Assembly (NCBI GenBank): GCA_020851735.1
Contig: JADZCD010000003.1
Location: forward strand, 62,001-126,000
From: Phycisphaeraceae bacterium
GTDB lineage: Bacteria > Planctomycetota > Phycisphaerae > Phycisphaerales > Phycisphaeraceae
Length of the DNA stretch: 64,000 nucleotides
Direction: 5' to 3'
This document shows positions 27,095 through 34,764 of the stretch, piece by piece. Position 1 is the first letter of the stretch. Each line of letters starts with the position of its first letter. The notes beneath the pieces are model-generated. The model ran no database searches. It was not told the DNA's origin and worked only from the letters and a program-made list of their open reading frames with translations. The translations under genes and the position numbers were made by a program.

Positions 27095-27730
27095 CTACTC
27101 TCCCTTGCCCGGTTCCGCGGCGTGATCCTCCGTCAGCCATTCGCCGAGCACCACCATCAGTTGATCCCACCTTTCCACGGTCTGCGGCCATTCATATGCC
27201 AGAGCATCCGCCAGCGCCACCGTGTCCGATCCCATAATCGCCTGCCGCAGCTGCTGCAGCTGGAGCAACAGCCCCTGAATCAATTGCGTGGCGGGAATTT
27301 CGTCCACCAGCAGATCGTCCAGGTCGACTTCCGCGAAGCGCACCACCTGCATCAAAACCTGCGGCACCTGCTGCCAGACCCGGATGGCTGCGCCGATCTT
27401 CACCATCGCCCCCGCCGTCTCGTCCCGCTGCAGCATCGCCGCCGCTTCATTCTGCAGTTCCCCCGCTTCCGCCAGTTCGTCCCGGGCCTGCTGGAGCATC
27501 AGCGTGATCAGCTCCTGTGGGTCGGCTGACAAGAGTCTGATTTCCAGCCCCTCCACCCCCTGGGGACGGCGCTCATCAATCTCCTCAGCCTCCAGCACCT
27601 GGCCGTTGATGGTGATTTCCACCACCATGCGCCCCTGTGCAGCCAAGCGATCCCCCGCATGCTGCAACAACTCGTCCAGATTCGCGCTGGTCGTGTCAAT
27701 CGGTTGGTTGTCCAGATGATAGGTGATCAT
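27095..27730 (-). CDS. hypothetical protein
   Basis: The 211-residue product is acidic and mostly helical, beginning MITYHLDNQPIDTTSANLDE. An internal region of leucine/glutamine-rich helices (LLLQLQQLRQAIM) suggests a helical bundle. No signal or membrane segment is present. The start at 27730 lacks a clear ribosome site but upstream codons look non-coding. The gene diverges from the dehydrogenase at 27803 by 72 bases. I recognise no family. Confidence 0.6.
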   Translation of the reverse strand: MITYHLDNQPIDTTSANLDELLQHAGDRLAAQGRMVVEITINGQVLEAEEIDERRPQGVEGLEIRLLSADPQELITLMLQQARDELAEAGELQNEAAAMLQRDETAGAMVKIGAAIRVWQQVPQVLMQVVRFAEVDLDDLLVDEIPATQLIQGLLLQLQQLRQAIMGSDTVALADALAYEWPQTVERWDQLMVVLGEWLTEDHAAEPGKGE

Positions 27731-27802
27731 GGGAAATATGATACGCCCATATCGCCGAAGCCACCAACACAAAATTGACCGTTTTGGGTTACCATCCCCC
27801 CC

Positions 27803-28774
27803 ATGAAGCCGCCCATCGTGGTGCTCGACGGCCACGCCCTAAATCCCGGCGATCTTTCCTGGCAACCCCTGGCTGCCTTGGGCGAATTAACCGTCCATCC
27901 GCGCACCGCGCCGGCTGACATCCTCGCCCGCGCCGCCGGAGCGCCGTACCTGTTAACCAACAAAACTCCGCTTCTGGCCGATACCCTGGCGCAATTGCCC
28001 CAGGCCCGTTACATCGGCGTCCTAGCCACCGGCGTCAACGTCGTGGACCTGGCCGCCGCCCGCCGTGGCGGCATCAGCGTGACCAACGTGCCGGCCTACA
28101 GTTCCGCCTCGGTGGCCCAGCACGTTTTCGCCATGCTCCTGGAATTAGTCAGTCGCGCCGCCGCCCACGACCAAGCTGTCCATCAGGGCCGCTGGGTCGC
28201 CAGCCCGGACTTCAGCTTCACCGTCGCCCCGATCACGGAACTGGCTGACAAGATCATGGGCATCGTCGGCTACGGCGCCATCGGCCGGCGCGTGGCCGCC
28301 ATCGCCCAGGCCCTGGGCATGCGCGTCGTCGCCGCCGTTGTCCCCGGCTCGCCCGCCCAGGCGGCAGCGGAATCCAGGGACGTGGCCCGTTGGCCTCTGG
28401 ACGATCTTCTGGCCCAGGCTGACGTGGTGTCTCTGCACTGCCCATTAACCGACCAGACGCGTCACCTGATCAATGCGCCCCGCTTAGCATTTATGAAACC
28501 CACCGCGTATCTAATCAACACCGGGCGCGGGCCGCTGGTCGATGAGCCCGCCCTGGCTGCCGCCTTACGTGAAAATCGTCTGGCCGGCGCGGGCCTGGAC
28601 GTCCTATCCGCTGAACCGCCGCCGGCTGACAATCCCTTGCTGTCCGCGCCGCGCTGCTTGATTACGCCTCATGTGGCCTGGGCCAGCGTGGAAGCCCGCC
28701 GCCGCTTACTCGCCGCCGCGGCCGACAATCTGCGTGCCTTCCTGGCCGGCCAACCCATCAACGTAGTCAACTAG
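27803..28774 (+). CDS. D-2-hydroxyacid dehydrogenase (glycerate/hydroxypyruvate reductase-like)
   Basis: An NAD(P)-dependent oxidoreductase. The nucleotide loop is GIVGYGAIGRRV. The catalytic arginine lies in LINTGRGPLVDE, the glutamate in LDVLSAEPP and the histidine in CLITPHVAWAS. The 323-residue length fits glycerate dehydrogenase-type enzymes; phosphoglycerate dehydrogenase would carry a C-terminal ACT domain that is missing here. It is followed after 7 bases by the nucleosidase gene and then nadD, so the three may be one operon. The exact substrate is not decided. Confidence 0.88.
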   Translation: MKPPIVVLDGHALNPGDLSWQPLAALGELTVHPRTAPADILARAAGAPYLLTNKTPLLADTLAQLPQARYIGVLATGVNVVDLAAARRGGISVTNVPAYSSASVAQHVFAMLLELVSRAAAHDQAVHQGRWVASPDFSFTVAPITELADKIMGIVGYGAIGRRVAAIAQALGMRVVAAVVPGSPAQAAAESRDVARWPLDDLLAQADVVSLHCPLTDQTRHLINAPRLAFMKPTAYLINTGRGPLVDEPALAAALRENRLAGAGLDVLSAEPPPADNPLLSAPRCLITPHVAWASVEARRRLLAAAADNLRAFLAGQPINVVN

Positions 28775-28781
28775 ACCTGCC

Positions 28782-29588
28782 ATGCCCGACGCTTTGCCCA
28801 CCATCCTCTTACTCGCCGCGATCTCCGAAGAAATCGCCCCGACCCTGCGCCTGCTGGGATTGCGATCCCCCAGGCCCGGGATCAACAGAGCCGGGCACTG
28901 TGTGCCCGGTCCGGGCGCGCAGAGCCCGGTTCAAAATGACAGCAAACAACCCGGCGAATTTTGGACCAGTTGCTTCGGTTCCACGCGCCTCATCGCCGCC
29001 GTCAGCGGCATGGGCAGCCGCTCCGCCTGTCAGGCGTTGGCATGCTTAAATGAGCAGTTCAAGCCCAGCCGCGTGATCCTCTTAGGATTCGCCGGCGGTT
29101 TGAACCCATCTCTTAAGCCCGGCCACGTCCTGCCCGTCCGCGAAGTAATCAACGAGAGCGGCCAGTTCCTCCCCTGCGAATTGCCCCCCGCCTTAGAGCC
29201 CGCGCCCGCCTACTGGCACATGCCCGCGCGCCTGCTGACGGTCGATCACTTAGCCGCCACGCCCGCGGCCAAAACCAGCCTGCGCAGCCGCACCAGCGCC
29301 GACCTGGTGGATATGGAAACCTACGCCGTGGCGCGTCTGGCCCGTGCCCTGGGCTTGCCGCTGACCGTCCTGCGCGCGGTCAGCGATCCGGCCGACACCG
29401 TGCTGCCCGCCGCCTTACTTACCTGCGTCAAACCCGACGGCCGACCCGATCGCCTGGCCGCGCTGCGTTACCTCTGGCGTCATCCCCGTGACCTGCCCCA
29501 ACTCCTGCGCCTGGCCCGCCACGCCCGCCTTTGTTCGCAGCGTTTAGCCCAGGTGGTGCAACTGCTGCTTAAGCGACTTTCTGACTAA
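28782..29588 (+). CDS. phosphorylase-superfamily nucleosidase (MTA/futalosine hydrolase-like), with repeat insertion
   Basis: The fold is shown by LLLAAISEEIAPTLRLLGL at the N-terminus, AAVSGMGSRSACQAL, LLGFAGGLNPSLKPG, the purine-site DMETYAVARLARALGLPL and the SDPADT segment. These fit 5'-methylthioadenosine/futalosine nucleosidases or the hopanoid-associated phosphorylase. Residues about 30-57 interrupt the strand order between LGL and the following FGSTRLIAAV. They are encoded by palindromic repeats (28869-28952). It is 268 residues long. It starts 7 bases after the dehydrogenase stop. Confidence 0.78.
   Translation: MPDALPTILLLAAISEEIAPTLRLLGLRSPRPGINRAGHCVPGPGAQSPVQNDSKQPGEFWTSCFGSTRLIAAVSGMGSRSACQALACLNEQFKPSRVILLGFAGGLNPSLKPGHVLPVREVINESGQFLPCELPPALEPAPAYWHMPARLLTVDHLAATPAAKTSLRSRTSADLVDMETYAVARLARALGLPLTVLRAVSDPADTVLPAALLTCVKPDGRPDRLAALRYLWRHPRDLPQLLRLARHARLCSQRLAQVVQLLLKRLSD
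28869..28952. repeat. in-frame palindromic insertion in the nucleosidase gene
   Basis: Contains a palindrome with arms CCGGGCAC and GTGCCCGG (28891-28909), then a second GCCGGGC-type inverted word and the CAGAGCCCGG tail. It codes for a Gly/Pro/Cys-rich peptide (residues 30-57) that has no equivalent in the fold. Confidence 0.65.
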
Positions 29589-29599
29589 CAGGTAAACTC

Positions 29600-30253
29600 T
29601 TGAACGTGGATTGGCCACGCGCCCAAAGCCTGATCGTCTTCGGCGGCAGTTTCGATCCGCCGCACTTGGCCCACCTCCGCCTGCCTCTCCTGGCCATGCA
29701 GGCCGTGGGGGCCGACGGTGTGCTGTACATTCCCTCGGCCAACCCGCCGCACAAGCGGAATCAGACTCTGGCCGACGCCAGCCATCGCCTGGCGATGTTG
29801 CGTTTAGCGCTGCAGGATCAACCGCATGCAGCCATCTGGACCGACGAACTCGACCGCGCCGCCGACGGTCAGCCCAGTTACACCGTGGACACGCTCACCC
29901 GCCTGCGCCACCACCTCGGCCCCCAGCCGCGCCTGCGCCTCTTGATCGGCAGCGATCAGCTGCGTCTGTTTCCCTCCTGGCGGCAATATCAAGAGATCAT
30001 CGCCTTGGCCGAACCCCTGGTCATGGTCCGCCCTCCCCTGAATCGCCAGTCCTTGTTGGCTGATTTGCCAGCTCCCCTGCAAGCTGAGCAATGGGCCGCA
30101 CGCCTACTGGAATTGCCCGCCCTGGACATCAGCGCCACCGACATCCGCCGCCGCGTCGCCGCTGGCCAGCCCATCAATCACCTCGTGCCCCCCGCCGTGG
30201 CTGCTTACATCGCCGCTCATGGTCTTTACAGGGCCAATTCAGCAGCGCATTGA
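29600..30253 (+). CDS. nadD: nicotinate-nucleotide adenylyltransferase
   Basis: It adenylates nicotinate mononucleotide in NAD synthesis. FGGSFDPPHLAHLRLPL is the nucleotidyltransferase loop, IPSANPPHK follows, and the C-terminal ISATDIRRRVAAGQ is the ISTTxIR motif. The 217-residue length is normal. The start is a TTG at 29600 with AGGT 6-7 nt upstream; a GTG two codons later is an alternative. It lies 11 bases after the nucleosidase gene. Confidence 0.94.
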   Translation: MNVDWPRAQSLIVFGGSFDPPHLAHLRLPLLAMQAVGADGVLYIPSANPPHKRNQTLADASHRLAMLRLALQDQPHAAIWTDELDRAADGQPSYTVDTLTRLRHHLGPQPRLRLLIGSDQLRLFPSWRQYQEIIALAEPLVMVRPPLNRQSLLADLPAPLQAEQWAARLLELPALDISATDIRRRVAAGQPINHLVPPAVAAYIAAHGLYRANSAAH

Positions 30254-30286
30254 CCCGCCCATCGCGGCGACGCCTATGATCTGCCG

Positions 30287-30697
30287 ATGGTGCTCTACGC
30301 CTGCAAGGACTTGATCTTCGCCACCCGCATCCGCTCCACCGCCGATGCCTTGGGCCTTGTCTCACACCCGGCCTGTCATCTGGATTCGCTCCGCCGCCAT
30401 CTGATCCCGCCAGCCCAACCCTCCGCACCCGGTGCCGTGCGTGTGTTTTTCGTTGATCTGGACTTGGGCGCTGACGCTTTGTCCCTAACGGCATGGGTTA
30501 AGCAGAACTCCCCATCCATTGCCGTCATCTGCTTCGGCGCGCACGTGCAAACGGACATGCTCCACCAAGCCCGCGCTCTAGGCGCGGATCTGGTCCTGCC
30601 CCGCAGCCAGTTCACCAGCCTGCTTCCTCAATTACTTAAACGCTTCACCCCGGCCCCCATCTCCCCACCGCCGCATCCCCTGACTCCTAATTCCTAA
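30287..30697 (+). CDS. small protein, response-regulator receiver-like fold
   Basis: The 136-residue product has the strand/helix order of a receiver domain: VRVFFVDLDLG, IAVICFGAHVQTDML and ALGADLVLPRSQF correspond to the acidic, threonine/serine and lysine positions. Instead of the lysine there is an arginine region, and the phosphoacceptor is DLD, so it may be a pseudo-receiver. The last residues (LTPNS) and the stop come from the CTCCTAA repeat at 30681. It follows nadD by 33 bases. Its function is unknown. Confidence 0.6.
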   Translation: MVLYACKDLIFATRIRSTADALGLVSHPACHLDSLRRHLIPPAQPSAPGAVRVFFVDLDLGADALSLTAWVKQNSPSIAVICFGAHVQTDMLHQARALGADLVLPRSQFTSLLPQLLKRFTPAPISPPPHPLTPNS

Positions 30698-30730
30698 CTC
30701 CTAACTCCTAACTCCTAACTCCTAACTCCC
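30681..30730. repeat. CTCCTAA heptamer array
   Basis: About seven units (CTCCTAATTCCTAA, then CTCCTAA repeated). It ends the receiver-like gene and reaches to within 5 bases of the hom stop codon on the other strand. Confidence 0.93.
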
Positions 30731-30734
30731 CCCC

Positions 30735-32045
30735 TCACCCCTTGGGCATATCCACAATCCGGATCGCCACCGGCTCGCCCTCGACCACCTTCAGCCGCGC
30801 GATCTCCGCCAACGCCGCGCGCAGCGCGCCTTGAGCTGCCTTGTGCGTGGTGATGACCACCGGCACGAACTTGCCCTCCGCCATTTCGTGCTGCACCACG
30901 CCCGACAAACTGATCCCCGCGTCCCCCAGCGCCTTGGTCACTCCCGCCAGCGTGCCCGGCTTGTCCAGAGCGTTGATCCGCACGTAGTACCTGCTCTCCT
31001 GTCCCACCGGGTTGCCCAGCTTCACCGGCTCGTGCTGGTCGCACCAGATCCGCAAATCCGCGAACGCCTTGGGGTACCACCCGCTGGCGATGTTCATCAG
31101 ATCACTGACCACCGCGCTGGCCGTGGGCCTTTGCCCCGCCCCGCGCCCGTAAAGCATCACCTGGCCCACCGAATGCCCGAACACCGAGATCGCGTTGAAC
31201 GGGCCCGCCACCTGCGCCAATGGCTCCTCCACCTTCACAAAGCACGGCTGCACCTGCAGACTTACGCCCGCGCTCGTCCGTTCCGCGATGCCCAGCAGCT
31301 TGATGTCATAGCCCAGTTCCGCTCCGAATTTGATGTCCGCCAGGCTCAACTTGTCGATGCCCTCCGTGGGCACCTGATCGCCGCGGGCCTGAATGCCGAA
31401 CGCCAGCGAGCCGTAAATCGCCAGCTTCTGGGCCGTGTCGCCCCCGCTGACGTCCAGCGTCGGGTCCGCCTCGGCGAATCCCGCCGCCTGGGCTTCTTTC
31501 AGGGCCGTGGCGTAGTCCTTATTCTTCCGCGTCATCTCCGTCAGAATGTAATTGCACGTGCCGTTCAAAATGCCGTAAATCGCCTGCATCTGATTGGCCA
31601 TGAGCCCGAAATTCAAGGCCGTGATGCACGGAATGCCCCCGCCGCAAGATGCCTCAAAACCGATCGACACTCCGTGTTGCCGCGCCAGCGCGAACAACTC
31701 CGGGCCCTCAGCCGCCAGCAGCGACTTGTTGGCCGTCACCACATGCTTGCCCATCGACAGCGCCCGCCGCACGAACTGGCTCACAATCCCCTTGCCGCCA
31801 GCCAGTTCGATCACCACCTGCATGTCCGGCGTGTTGAAAAAAGCATCCGCATCCCCGGTCAGCAAGCCCGGCGCCACCAGTTTTTCCGTATCGCCCACGT
31901 CCGTCCGCCGGTCCAGAATGCGCCGCAGCTCCAGCCTCCGCCCCAGTCGCCGGGCGTAAAGCTCCGCCTCCTGCACCAACAGGCGCACCACACCGTAGCC
32001 GATGGTCCCGCAACCGATCAATCCGACGCCGATAGGGCTTTGCAC
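30735..32045 (-). CDS. hom: homoserine dehydrogenase
   Basis: It reduces aspartate semialdehyde to homoserine on the way to threonine and methionine. The dinucleotide loop is GLIGCGTIGYGVV. AGGKGIVSQFVRRALSMGKHVVTANK and GTCNYILTEM follow, with the catalytic lysine region DVSGGDTAQKLAIYGSLAFG. The C-terminal 85 residues (YYVRINALDKPGTLAGVTKA and on) form an ACT domain, suggesting feedback control by threonine. I choose the GTG at 32045, with AAGGAG 7 nt upstream, giving 436 residues. The ATG at 32084 has no such site. Confidence 0.96.
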   Translation of the reverse strand: MQSPIGVGLIGCGTIGYGVVRLLVQEAELYARRLGRRLELRRILDRRTDVGDTEKLVAPGLLTGDADAFFNTPDMQVVIELAGGKGIVSQFVRRALSMGKHVVTANKSLLAAEGPELFALARQHGVSIGFEASCGGGIPCITALNFGLMANQMQAIYGILNGTCNYILTEMTRKNKDYATALKEAQAAGFAEADPTLDVSGGDTAQKLAIYGSLAFGIQARGDQVPTEGIDKLSLADIKFGAELGYDIKLLGIAERTSAGVSLQVQPCFVKVEEPLAQVAGPFNAISVFGHSVGQVMLYGRGAGQRPTASAVVSDLMNIASGWYPKAFADLRIWCDQHEPVKLGNPVGQESRYYVRINALDKPGTLAGVTKALGDAGISLSGVVQHEMAEGKFVPVVITTHKAAQGALRAALAEIARLKVVEGEPVAIRIVDMPKG

Positions 32046-32150
32046 CGATGCTCTCCTTACTCTTTCGTGCGGGAAGGTTACCAATACCCCCGCCCCCCAT
32101 CCACCCCGCCGCTTTGCCGGAAGCCTGCCTTTGCGCTATTTCCTGTTACG

Positions 32151-32206
32151 CCCACGGGTTGAATCCGTGGGTTGACTTGAACAAGCCCAGGCATTGAATG
32201 CCTGGG
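32151..32206. repeat. two adjacent palindromes (CCCACGG and CCCAGGC types)
   Basis: Palindrome one has arms CCCACGG / CCGTGGG around GTTGAAT (32151-32171). Palindrome two has arms CCCAGGCATT / AATGCCTGGG (32186-32206). The order and the CTTGA-CAAG spacer words match the 62870 and 63111 copies. They lie between divergent hom and the Fur-family gene. Confidence 0.9.
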
Positions 32207-32294
32207 TTGTATCGCGGTTAACAGTTGTCCTGCCCGCTTTTCCTGATTCCTGACTCCCAACTCCTGCTTCTTAAATCCCGCCTACAATATCCCT

Positions 32295-32789
32295 ATGACT
32301 CCCGGCTCCAACTCCACCGTCACCGACGGCCAGCTCATTCAGCCCCTTTGCGCCATTTTTCGCCGTTTTATCAAGCGCCAGGGCCTTAAGTTCACTCCCG
32401 AGCGGGCTTTGATCCTCAGCGCGGTCCTGGGCAAGGACGGCATCTTCGAGGCTGAGGAACTGCTCTACGAAATGCGCCAGGCCGGCCACCGCGTCTCCAA
32501 GGCCACCATCTACCGCACCTTAAAACACCTTGTCGACGCCCGCATCATCTCCGAAGTGCTCATCGACGCCGACCGCACCCGCTATCAGCTCAGCTTCGGA
32601 CGCACGCCCAAGGGCCACTTGGTCTGCGTGGAGTCCGGCAAGATCGTGGAATTTGAAGACCCCGCCCTCACCGAACTCCGCGACGCCATCTGCCAGAAAT
32701 ATGGTTACGAACCCCTGAGCTTCCAATTCACCGTCTATGGTCGCTCCCCCCAAGCCCGCCAGGCCGAATCCATCATCGACGACAGATAA
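32295..32789 (+). CDS. Fur-family transcriptional regulator
   Basis: The 164-residue protein has the winged-helix segment LKFTPERALILSAVLGKDGI, then FEAEELLYEMRQAGHRVSKA and TIYRTLKHLVDARIISEV, typical of Fur/PerR/Zur. The dimerisation half shows GHLVCVESGKIVEFED. The CxxC structural-zinc pairs are absent and only some of the usual histidines remain, so I cannot name the metal sensed. The nearest metal gene is copA, 10 kb away. It diverges from hom. Confidence 0.9.
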   Translation: MTPGSNSTVTDGQLIQPLCAIFRRFIKRQGLKFTPERALILSAVLGKDGIFEAEELLYEMRQAGHRVSKATIYRTLKHLVDARIISEVLIDADRTRYQLSFGRTPKGHLVCVESGKIVEFEDPALTELRDAICQKYGYEPLSFQFTVYGRSPQARQAESIIDDR

Positions 32790-32826
32790 TCTTCTTTCGC
32801 GGCCGTTTGCATGTCGAACTCTGCTT

Positions 32827-32860
32827 CATTCGCCATTCGGCATTCAGCATTCGCCATTCA
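32827..32860. repeat. CATTCGC/CATTCGG heptamer array
   Basis: Units CATTCGC, CATTCGG, CATTCAG, CATTCGC, CATTCAC just before the tsaE-yacG stop. It is the same word family as the right arm at 26220. Confidence 0.85.
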
Positions 32861-32868
32861 CGATGTTC

Positions 32869-33651
32869 TTACTCTTCCTCCAGGTCCTTCTGCTCGATCG
32901 GCCGGCTGATCACATAGCGCCCGTCCAGCCAGCGCCCTAGGTCCGCCATCTTGCACCGCTCGCTGCAGAATGGATACGTCTTTTGCTTCAGGTCCACCTT
33001 CGCGCCGCAGATCGGGCAGCGGCTGACCGGGGATTCCGCAGTCGGTTGGATGTCATTCGCCGCAGGATCATCGAACGGTTGGCCCCTTGCCGCGCTCAGT
33101 TCCCGCTTTAATGGCCCCAGGCGTGAGCGCCAATTTCCCACCGCCCGCACCGTCAACAGTCTTTGCTCCTGCCCTTCATGCTTTAATTCCACCCGCAGAT
33201 AATCTTCGCCCAGCAGTTCCCCCAAACGGTCCGCCCACTCCACCGCCAGCACCGCCTTTTCCCGCAGCTCCCCGCCGGCCAGCAGCGTCGAAGGATCCCA
33301 GCCCACCGACTCCAGCTCCTGCAGACTCTGGATGCGATACGCGTCCACGTGCACCAGCCATGGGCCCATGGAATCTCCCGCGCCGCCGTTCGCAAGAGGA
33401 GTCTCTTCCGGGGGCGGGGGCTCGTGCTCCTGGATCATCACAAATGTCGGACTGGCCACCACTCTTTCATCCAGTCCCAGACCGCGCGCCAGCCCGCGCA
33501 CCAGTTGCGTCTTGCCCGCGCCCAGCTCGCCGACCAAGGCAACCAAATCCCCCGCCCGCGCGCACCGGCCGATCGCCTGCCCGATCGCCATCGTCTCCTC
33601 GATCGAGCTGCTCTCGCCCTGCCAGTCGGTTTGGCCCTGTTTTTCCGCCAT
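32869..33651 (-). CDS. tsaE: TsaE (tRNA t6A ATPase) fused to a YacG-type zinc finger
   Basis: Residues about 15-165 are TsaE: Walker A GELGAGKTQLVRG (41-53), VASPTFVMIQEH, WLVHVDAYRI, VGWDPSTLL and the tryptophan in VEWADRLGELL. Residues about 210-255 match YacG (gyrase inhibitor/zinc protein): C212, C215, C229, C233 spaced CX2CX13CX3C, then MADLGRWLDGRYVIS. E. coli keeps these as separate genes. The fused frame is uninterrupted and there is no ribosome site at the junction. TsaE powers t6A synthesis with TsaB/TsaD. It lies 8 bases after the thiL start side on the same strand. Confidence 0.9.
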   Translation of the reverse strand: MAEKQGQTDWQGESSSIEETMAIGQAIGRCARAGDLVALVGELGAGKTQLVRGLARGLGLDERVVASPTFVMIQEHEPPPPEETPLANGGAGDSMGPWLVHVDAYRIQSLQELESVGWDPSTLLAGGELREKAVLAVEWADRLGELLGEDYLRVELKHEGQEQRLLTVRAVGNWRSRLGPLKRELSAARGQPFDDPAANDIQPTAESPVSRCPICGAKVDLKQKTYPFCSERCKMADLGRWLDGRYVISRPIEQKDLEEE

Positions 33652-33659
33652 TTTTCGCG

Positions 33660-34616
33660 CTAACTCCCGCGATGTTCCCAGCCCAGGTTCGCCACGCCCG
33701 CCAAGCCTCCGTCAGCCAGGCGCACCTGGATGCGCTCGCCCTGGCCCGACCATTCCCGCATCGTGCCGATGCGCGTCACCGGCACGCCATCGATTTCTTT
33801 AGGCACTGGAATATCCCCCGCCACCGTCAGACACAATTCGTAATCCTCACCGTCTCCCACCGCGTGTTGCCACGTCGCCCGCCCATCCTTTGCCGCCGCC
33901 TGCTTCGCCCCGGCGCTGAGCGGCAAGTTGGTTTCCAAAATCTCCGCCCCCAGCTTGCCTTTTTCCGCGCCCTGGCAAAGGTGCCCCAAATCTTTCGCCA
34001 GCCCGTCGCTTAAGTCGATCATCGCGTGCAGATTTTTTCCCAGTCGTTCCGCCAGCTTCCGCGCCACCGTCAGCCGCGGCTCAAAATCCAGGTGATGCGT
34101 GTAGCCGTTTACGGTTTCCAGACTGCCCCCCAATTGCCCCGTCACATAAATCCCATCGCCCGCCTGCGCCCCCGCACGCAGCACCGGGCTGATCCCCTTG
34201 GCTTCCGCCAGAATCGTCACCGTCACGATCAACGGACCATTCCAGATCGAAATATCGCCCCCGAACAGCGGGCACTGATATTGCGCCGCCGTCGCCCGCA
34301 TGGCGTCAAAGAGCTTTTGCGCGTTTTGCTCTCCAAATCCCCGCGGCAAGCTCGCGGCCGCCACCGCCCCGGCCGGCACCGCCGCCATCGCCGCCACGTC
34401 CGACAGGTTCCGTGTGATCGCCTTGCGCCCGATCTTGGCCAGCGGCATTTCCGCCAGGGAAAAATGCACCCCCTCGGCCACCTGGTCCACCGTCACCAGC
34501 ACGTCCGTCCCGCCGATGCGCACCGCCCCCATGTCGTCCCCCGGCCGGATAATCACCCCCCCCGGCAGGCCCGCGTTGGCGGCGTAAATGTGCTGTAACA
34601 GTTCCTGTTCCCGCAT
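33660..34616 (-). CDS. thiL: thiamine-monophosphate kinase
   Basis: It phosphorylates thiamine monophosphate to the cofactor. The N-terminal GDDMGAVRIGGTDVLVTVDQVAEGVHF, the RNLSDVAAMAAVPAG motif with its metal aspartate, PLFGGDISI, and the glycine-rich YVTGQLGGS are all present, followed by IDLSDGLAKDLGHLC. The ATG at 34616 starts the family-like N-terminus (MREQELLQHIY) and gives 318 residues. The longer open frame to 35078 runs antisense through the sat gene and is rejected. It converts to tsaE-yacG 8 bases downstream. Confidence 0.95.
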   Translation of the reverse strand: MREQELLQHIYAANAGLPGGVIIRPGDDMGAVRIGGTDVLVTVDQVAEGVHFSLAEMPLAKIGRKAITRNLSDVAAMAAVPAGAVAAASLPRGFGEQNAQKLFDAMRATAAQYQCPLFGGDISIWNGPLIVTVTILAEAKGISPVLRAGAQAGDGIYVTGQLGGSLETVNGYTHHLDFEPRLTVARKLAERLGKNLHAMIDLSDGLAKDLGHLCQGAEKGKLGAEILETNLPLSAGAKQAAAKDGRATWQHAVGDGEDYELCLTVAGDIPVPKEIDGVPVTRIGTMREWSGQGERIQVRLADGGLAGVANLGWEHRGS

Positions 34617-34764
34617 CCGGGCATTGTACCCCTTGCCATCAATCTCCCAATTGCTCCCTTTTTTACTTTGTCCTCTGTATTTTTCCCCATTGCCCCCGCC
34701 GCCCTGGCCCACTAAGATCGCTGCCCTAAAAAACCCTCTAAAAAAGCAGGATGGAGTTTCTGCC

